Source: Liberiplasma sp046541015
GTDB taxonomy: Bacteria; Bacillota_I; Bacilli_A; Izemoplasmatales; Izemoplasmataceae
Direction of reading: 5' to 3'
Assembly (NCBI GenBank): GCA_046541015.1
Contig: JBKHEA010000029.1
Location: 1-9,804 of the forward strand
DNA: 9,804 nt
In this document: positions 6,641 through 9,804 of the stretch, piece after piece
How positions within the stretch are numbered: the stretch's first letter is position 1
Layout: each line of letters opens with the position of its first letter
Made by a program: the position numbers and the translations under genes
The notes under the pieces: generated by a model
The model's input: the letters and a program-made list of their open reading frames with translations, nothing else
The model's database searches: none
Told to the model about the DNA's origin: nothing

Positions 6641-7529
6641 ACACTTTCTTTGTCGGTTTCTTACCAAATAAACCAAATGGTTTAAAATATAAGAAAACGA
6701 GTATACCCATGTATACAATAACATTGCCCCAAATATCTGAGACATAAAATGTCATTGCATTGCGTAAAAACGCAATAATATAAGCACCAATCACAGGACC
6801 ATAAAAGGTTTGAAATCCACCAAGTGTACCTGCAAAGAAAGCACTAATTTGAACACTTAATAACATATTTGGATTAACTCTAACTTGTGGAGCTACAAAC
6901 AAGGCTGCAAGTGTCCCTAGCATAGCTGCAGTTGCCCATGAAACCATAGTAACTGTTTTAGTAGGTACACCCATGAGTTTACTTGTTGTTTCATTGGATG
7001 CTGTGACTCTTGTTGCTAATCCCCATTTGGTTTTTTGAATAAACCAAAACATAAAGCCCATTAGTACTAATGACACTAAAATGATGAAAATAGTATTATA
7101 ACGAAGGGTTGCCCCTGAAATAATAAAACTATTAGGATTCGCTTGCGTTGATGGGATAAAACTACTTAAGTTATAATTATCAACACCGAAGAAACGAGGA
7201 ATTAATCCAGTAATAATCATGATAATGCCTAAGGTTATAATTTGTTTAGATATCGGACTAACTTTAGATGCTGGACGAATGATAAGCGCATCAATCGTGA
7301 TCCCTGTTAAGAAAGCAGTAATCATAGCAATAAACGCAACAACCCATATATTCCATCCTAATGTGCTCATAATGTAGGCTGCAATATAGGCATTAAATGT
7401 TCCAATCATGCCTTGAGCAAAGTTGGTAGTTTTACTCGTTCTAAAAATCAAAACGATACCCAAAGCAGCTAGCGCATAAATACTTCCTGTTTGTAAACTA
7501 CTAAAAACAATCCTTAAAAAACTACTCAC
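6639..7529 (-). CDS. livH: LivH-type ABC transporter permease (GTG start)
   Basis: This is a 296-residue polytopic inner-membrane permease, the partner of LivM. The N-terminal signature is SLQTGSIYALAALGIVLIFRTSKTTNFAQG, with QTGSIYALAALG and NFAQG as the recognisable family blocks. About eight hydrophobic helices follow, with a GLATRVTASNETTSKLMGV cytoplasmic loop that should contact LivG/LivF. The frame is open to an ATG at 7586, but that start would overlap the preceding gene by 65 bases and add residues that family members lack. The GTG at 7529 has GGGGTGA five bases upstream (7535-7541) and overlaps the preceding stop as GTGAGTAG, a coupling arrangement, so it is preferred; another in-frame GTG at 7538 is a less likely alternative. 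The length then fits the usual 290-300 residues. Confidence 0.93.
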   Translation of the reverse strand: MSSFLRIVFSSLQTGSIYALAALGIVLIFRTSKTTNFAQGMIGTFNAYIAAYIMSTLGWNIWVVAFIAMITAFLTGITIDALIIRPASKVSPISKQIITLGIIMIITGLIPRFFGVDNYNLSSFIPSTQANPNSFIISGATLRYNTIFIILVSLVLMGFMFWFIQKTKWGLATRVTASNETTSKLMGVPTKTVTMVSWATAAMLGTLAALFVAPQVRVNPNMLLSVQISAFFAGTLGGFQTFYGPVIGAYIIAFLRNAMTFYVSDIWGNVIVYMGILVFLYFKPFGLFGKKPTKKV

Positions 7530-8553
7530 GAATATCACCCCATTGAATAATGGATGCACCCCAGACATAACCAATGCCTGCAGCAAGCATGCAAATGGTC
7601 GACTGATCTTTAATTTTACCTTCTTTTAAAGCTAAATGCAGAGATAATATTTGATCAATTTGACCGATATGTCCATAGTTTTCCAAGTAAATGGTTTGTG
7701 TTTCATCTAATCCTAATGCATCAAGCATGGCAAGATGTCCTGACCTTTTTATATGCAATATCGCTAAATAATCTATATCACTTTTATCAAGCTTTGATTT
7801 TTCTAAGGCTTTATCAATGCATGTAAACCAATTTTTCATGGACACTTCATTGAGCCTAGTTTTCATTTTTTCTGGTTCCATTAATCTTAAACTCTTCATT
7901 GCTTGATCGATGTTATCTTTAGTTATAGGATTAGCGGTCCCGCCGATTTCAACACCGGCAGTACGCGCTAATGTTCCATCTGCGATAATGTGTGATCCAG
8001 CTAGGAGGTTTTTGCCATAATTTTTCTTTAGAATCATTGCGCCACCACCGGCAGAAAGATTATACATCATCGACATGTTTTTGTCTGAAAAATCAACAAA
8101 ATCGCCATTGCGATATCCACCAACAATCATAATCGTATCAATCTCATCATCAGCCATTAGCATATCTTTGGCAATCTTTAAAGCGCTAACGCCTGTTGAA
8201 CAACGATTTTGTAAATCAATGCCCCAAGCATTTTTTGCACCAATCTTGCCTTGTACATAAAGGGCTGTGGTTGTAAGTGGGTATTCTTTCCATTCTTCAC
8301 CAATCGATAAAATCACATCGATGGTTAAAGGGTCTACCTTTGTATTTTTAATAGCATCCATTGCCGCTAAGTAAGCCATTTCTTGCGTACCTTCTTGTTG
8401 ACTTGCGACATAGATTTCTTTTATTCCAAGTTTATTTATAACAGCCTCTTCTGTCCAAATCCCGTTTGTTGCTTTTGCGATTTCTTTGGCTGTCATTTTT
8501 TTTGATGGCAAATAAATGCCTGTTCCTACTATTCCAACATGTTTTAAGGACAT
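7522..8553 (-). CDS. 3-oxoacyl-ACP synthase III (KAS III/FabH)-like condensing enzyme
   Basis: This is a 343-residue thiolase-fold condensing enzyme close to FabH length. Landmarks are the N-terminal strand VGIVGTGIYLPSKKM (6-20), the acyl-acceptor Cys118 in IDLQNRCSTGVSAL, the glycine turn LSAGGGAMIL (166-175), His267 in LAILHIKRSGH and a C-terminal YGHIGQIDQ block. In E. coli FabH the triad is Cys-His-Asn; here the Asn position appears to be His295. The protein is therefore a diverged family member and probably not the housekeeping fatty-acid initiator. The ATG at 8553 has AGGAG nine bases upstream, and the gene is 22 bases after the reductase. Between a thiolase/reductase pair and an importer, it may make or break a carbon-carbon bond on an acyl-CoA. 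A hydroxymethylglutaryl-CoA synthase-like or acyl-transfer activity cannot be excluded. Confidence 0.85.
   Translation of the reverse strand: MSLKHVGIVGTGIYLPSKKMTAKEIAKATNGIWTEEAVINKLGIKEIYVASQQEGTQEMAYLAAMDAIKNTKVDPLTIDVILSIGEEWKEYPLTTTALYVQGKIGAKNAWGIDLQNRCSTGVSALKIAKDMLMADDEIDTIMIVGGYRNGDFVDFSDKNMSMMYNLSAGGGAMILKKNYGKNLLAGSHIIADGTLARTAGVEIGGTANPITKDNIDQAMKSLRLMEPEKMKTRLNEVSMKNWFTCIDKALEKSKLDKSDIDYLAILHIKRSGHLAMLDALGLDETQTIYLENYGHIGQIDQILSLHLALKEGKIKDQSTICMLAAGIGYVWGASIIQWGDIRE
7535..7541 (-). promoter_or_regulatory. ribosome binding site for the livH GTG start
   Basis: GGGGTGA on the minus strand lies inside the last codons of the ketoacyl synthase-like gene, five bases before the GTG at 7529. 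It supports the short livH start. Confidence 0.6.
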
Positions 8554-8575
8554 GTTTCATCACTCCTAAATATTT

Positions 8576-9295
8576 TTAAAGTCTCATGCCACCATTAACA
8601 CTTAATACATGTCCAGTAACGTAACTTGCTTCATCACTTGCTAAAAATAATGCTGCATTCGCAATTTCGATTGGTTCACCAAGACGTTTTAGCATGGTTA
8701 ACCCAGCAAACTGCTTAAGTAAATCTTCAGGGACAGTTTTTAAAATATCTGTCATAATATAACCAGGTGCAATGGCATTAACACGAACAGGTACACCTTT
8801 ACGTGCAAACTCTTTTGCCCATGTTTTAGTTAACCCGATAACACCGGCTTTTGTTGCGCTATAATTTGCTTGGCCAATGTTGCCATATTCACCAACAACA
8901 CTTGAGATATTAATGATTGAACCACCACCGATAGTTTCCATATGTGGTCCAATGTGTCTAGTTAAGTTAAATACTCCTTTTAAGTTTACATTAATAACTA
9001 AATCCCATTGTTCATCGGTCATTTTTCTAGTCATTGAATCTCTAGTAATTCCAGCATTATTAACTAAAATATCGATTTGCCCATATTTACTGATAACATC
9101 ATTAAAAAATGCTTCACAGGCTTTACTATCGGTTACATTTAATACATAACCTTCAACATTTTCCTTATTATATTTAAGGGGTTGCATATCAACAGCGATA
9201 ACTTTTGCACCTTCATCCGCAAAACGTTCTGCCATACTTTGTCCTAATCCTTGTGCACCACCTGTAATAATAGCTACTTTATTGTTTAAACGCAT
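8576..9295 (-). CDS. fabG: FabG-family short-chain dehydrogenase/reductase (3-oxoacyl-ACP/acetoacetyl-CoA reductase type)
   Basis: This 239-residue classical short-chain dehydrogenase/reductase interconverts 3-ketoacyl and (R)-3-hydroxyacyl thioesters in its family. The nucleotide-binding loop is TGGAQGLG (11-18), followed by NNAG (79-82). The catalytic tetrad is Asn104, Ser132, Tyr145 and Lys149, and the C-terminus is YVTGHVLSVNGG, typical of FabG/PhaB proteins. Asp36 at the end of the second strand (VIAVDMQ) is the residue that normally selects NAD(H) over NADP(H), unlike biosynthetic FabG and PhaB. Its ATG overlaps the thiolase stop by one base (TAATG), and GGAG lies nine bases upstream. 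The thiolase-reductase pairing resembles phaA-phaB; the NAD-type site suggests it may run in the oxidising direction. The symbol denotes the family, not proof of a fatty-acid role. Confidence 0.93.
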   Translation of the reverse strand: MRLNNKVAIITGGAQGLGQSMAERFADEGAKVIAVDMQPLKYNKENVEGYVLNVTDSKACEAFFNDVISKYGQIDILVNNAGITRDSMTRKMTDEQWDLVINVNLKGVFNLTRHIGPHMETIGGGSIINISSVVGEYGNIGQANYSATKAGVIGLTKTWAKEFARKGVPVRVNAIAPGYIMTDILKTVPEDLLKQFAGLTMLKRLGEPIEIANAALFLASDEASYVTGHVLSVNGGMRL

Positions 9296-9804
9296 TAGAC
9301 GTCACTCCTTTTTAAGATTATTGCAGTTCCCATACCGCCACCAATGCAAAGTGAAGCGAGGCCATATGTATTATTTCGTTTAATCATTTCATGAATTAAG
9401 GTTACAGTAATTCTATTTCCACTTGCGCCAACTGGATGTCCTAAAGCTATAGCACCACCATTGACATTACATTTTTCTAAAATAGTTTCTTTACGCACAC
9501 CATAAGCATTTTCTAAATCTTTAATTACGCCTAAACTTTGAGCCGCAAAGGCTTCATTAAGTTCAAATAATTCAATATCTTTAAAATTTAAGTCTGTATT
9601 TTTAATCGCTTGTTCAATCGCAGGAACCGGTCCTAATCCCATATAATTAGGATCAACACCTGCTTGTCCAACCCCAACGATTTCAACTAGTGGCGTTAGA
9701 TTATATTGTTTAAGCGCTTCTTCACTAACTACCATCATAAAACTAGCGCCATCATTAATCCCTGAACTATTTCCTGCGGTAACCGACCCATCTTTTTTAA
9801 ATGC
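9295..9804 (-). CDS. acetyl-CoA acetyltransferase-type thiolase, partial (N-terminal part beyond window edge)
   Basis: This is the C-terminal 169 residues of a thiolase; the frame stays open to the window edge at 9804, so the start and the first catalytic cysteine are outside. Visible blocks, numbered in the fragment: SVTAGNSSGINDG (7-19), MGLGPVPA, NEAFAAQ (from Asn83), NGGAIALGHPVGASG with His123, and CIGGGMG with Cys153. These are the conserved C-terminal motifs of type II thiolases; NEAFAAQ and the second cysteine give the usual active-site set. The ATG at 9738 is internal. The enzyme condenses two acetyl-CoA to acetoacetyl-CoA or runs the reverse cleavage in the cytoplasm. It is the first gene seen in this minus-strand operon and overlaps the reductase start by one base, so a functional pair is likely. 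Confidence 0.96.
   Translation of the reverse strand, partial: AFKKDGSVTAGNSSGINDGASFMMVVSEEALKQYNLTPLVEIVGVGQAGVDPNYMGLGPVPAIEQAIKNTDLNFKDIELFELNEAFAAQSLGVIKDLENAYGVRKETILEKCNVNGGAIALGHPVGASGNRITVTLIHEMIKRNNTYGLASLCIGGGMGTAIILKRSDV

Noticed and set aside
7522..8553. Hydroxymethylglutaryl-CoA synthase of the mevalonate pathway
   Set aside because: A Glu (87, in IGEEW) lies near where that family has its catalytic Glu, but the region around Cys118 and the proline-containing stretch after Glu87 look more like the KAS III family, and no other mevalonate gene is present. It is kept only as an open alternative.
7522..9804. A complete butyrate-forming or beta-oxidation pathway
   Set aside because: No enoyl-CoA hydratase, acyl-CoA dehydrogenase or electron-transfer flavoprotein is visible in the window.

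Overview
The window looks like chromosomal DNA from a low-GC (roughly mid-30s percent by eye) Gram-positive-type bacterium, either a Bacillota member or an Acholeplasma/Izemoplasma/Haloplasma-like relative. The reasons are the AT-rich codons, strong AGGAGG-type ribosome binding sites, a lipoprotein-anchored ABC binding protein, and a standard genetic code in which tryptophan is TGG. The ten visible stop codons are six TAA, four TAG and no TGA. The lineage is an inference. I see no RNA gene, mobile element, CRISPR array or phage gene.

All eleven genes lie on the minus strand and read from 9804 down to 1. They are packed head to tail. The longest gap is 66 bases, several genes overlap by 1 to 11 bases, and I found no intrinsic terminator or convincing internal promoter. 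The whole window therefore looks like the inside of one long operon whose promoter and first gene(s) lie beyond 9804 and whose end lies beyond position 1.

In transcription order: the C-terminal part of an acetyl-CoA acetyltransferase-type thiolase (9295-9804, cut by the window edge); a FabG-family short-chain reductase with an NAD-type cofactor site (8576-9295); a ketoacyl synthase III-like condensing enzyme (7522-8553); a complete branched-chain amino acid-type (HAAT family) ABC importer made of permeases LivH (6639-7529) and LivM (5564-6628), ATPases LivG (4789-5574) and LivF (3984-4787), and a lipoprotein binding protein (2707-3933); a CoA-transferase of the acetyl-CoA hydrolase/4-hydroxybutyrate CoA-transferase family (1342-2640); and two tandem alpha/beta hydrolases (518-1339, and 1-508 which is cut by the window edge).

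Working model (inference): the importer brings in a small carboxylic acid or ester rather than an amino acid. The hydrolases release free acid, the CoA-transferase activates it with acetyl-CoA, the reductase oxidises a 3-hydroxyacyl-CoA to a 3-ketoacyl-CoA, and the thiolase cleaves it to acetyl-CoA. Short (R)-3-hydroxyalkanoates such as 3-hydroxybutyrate or its oligomers would fit every gene except the ketoacyl synthase III-like protein, whose role is open. Two RNA hairpins bracket the binding-protein gene and may set its expression relative to the rest of the operon. Four starts (LivH, LivM, LivF and the CoA-transferase) are placed downstream of the longest open frame because of ribosome binding sites and overlaps.
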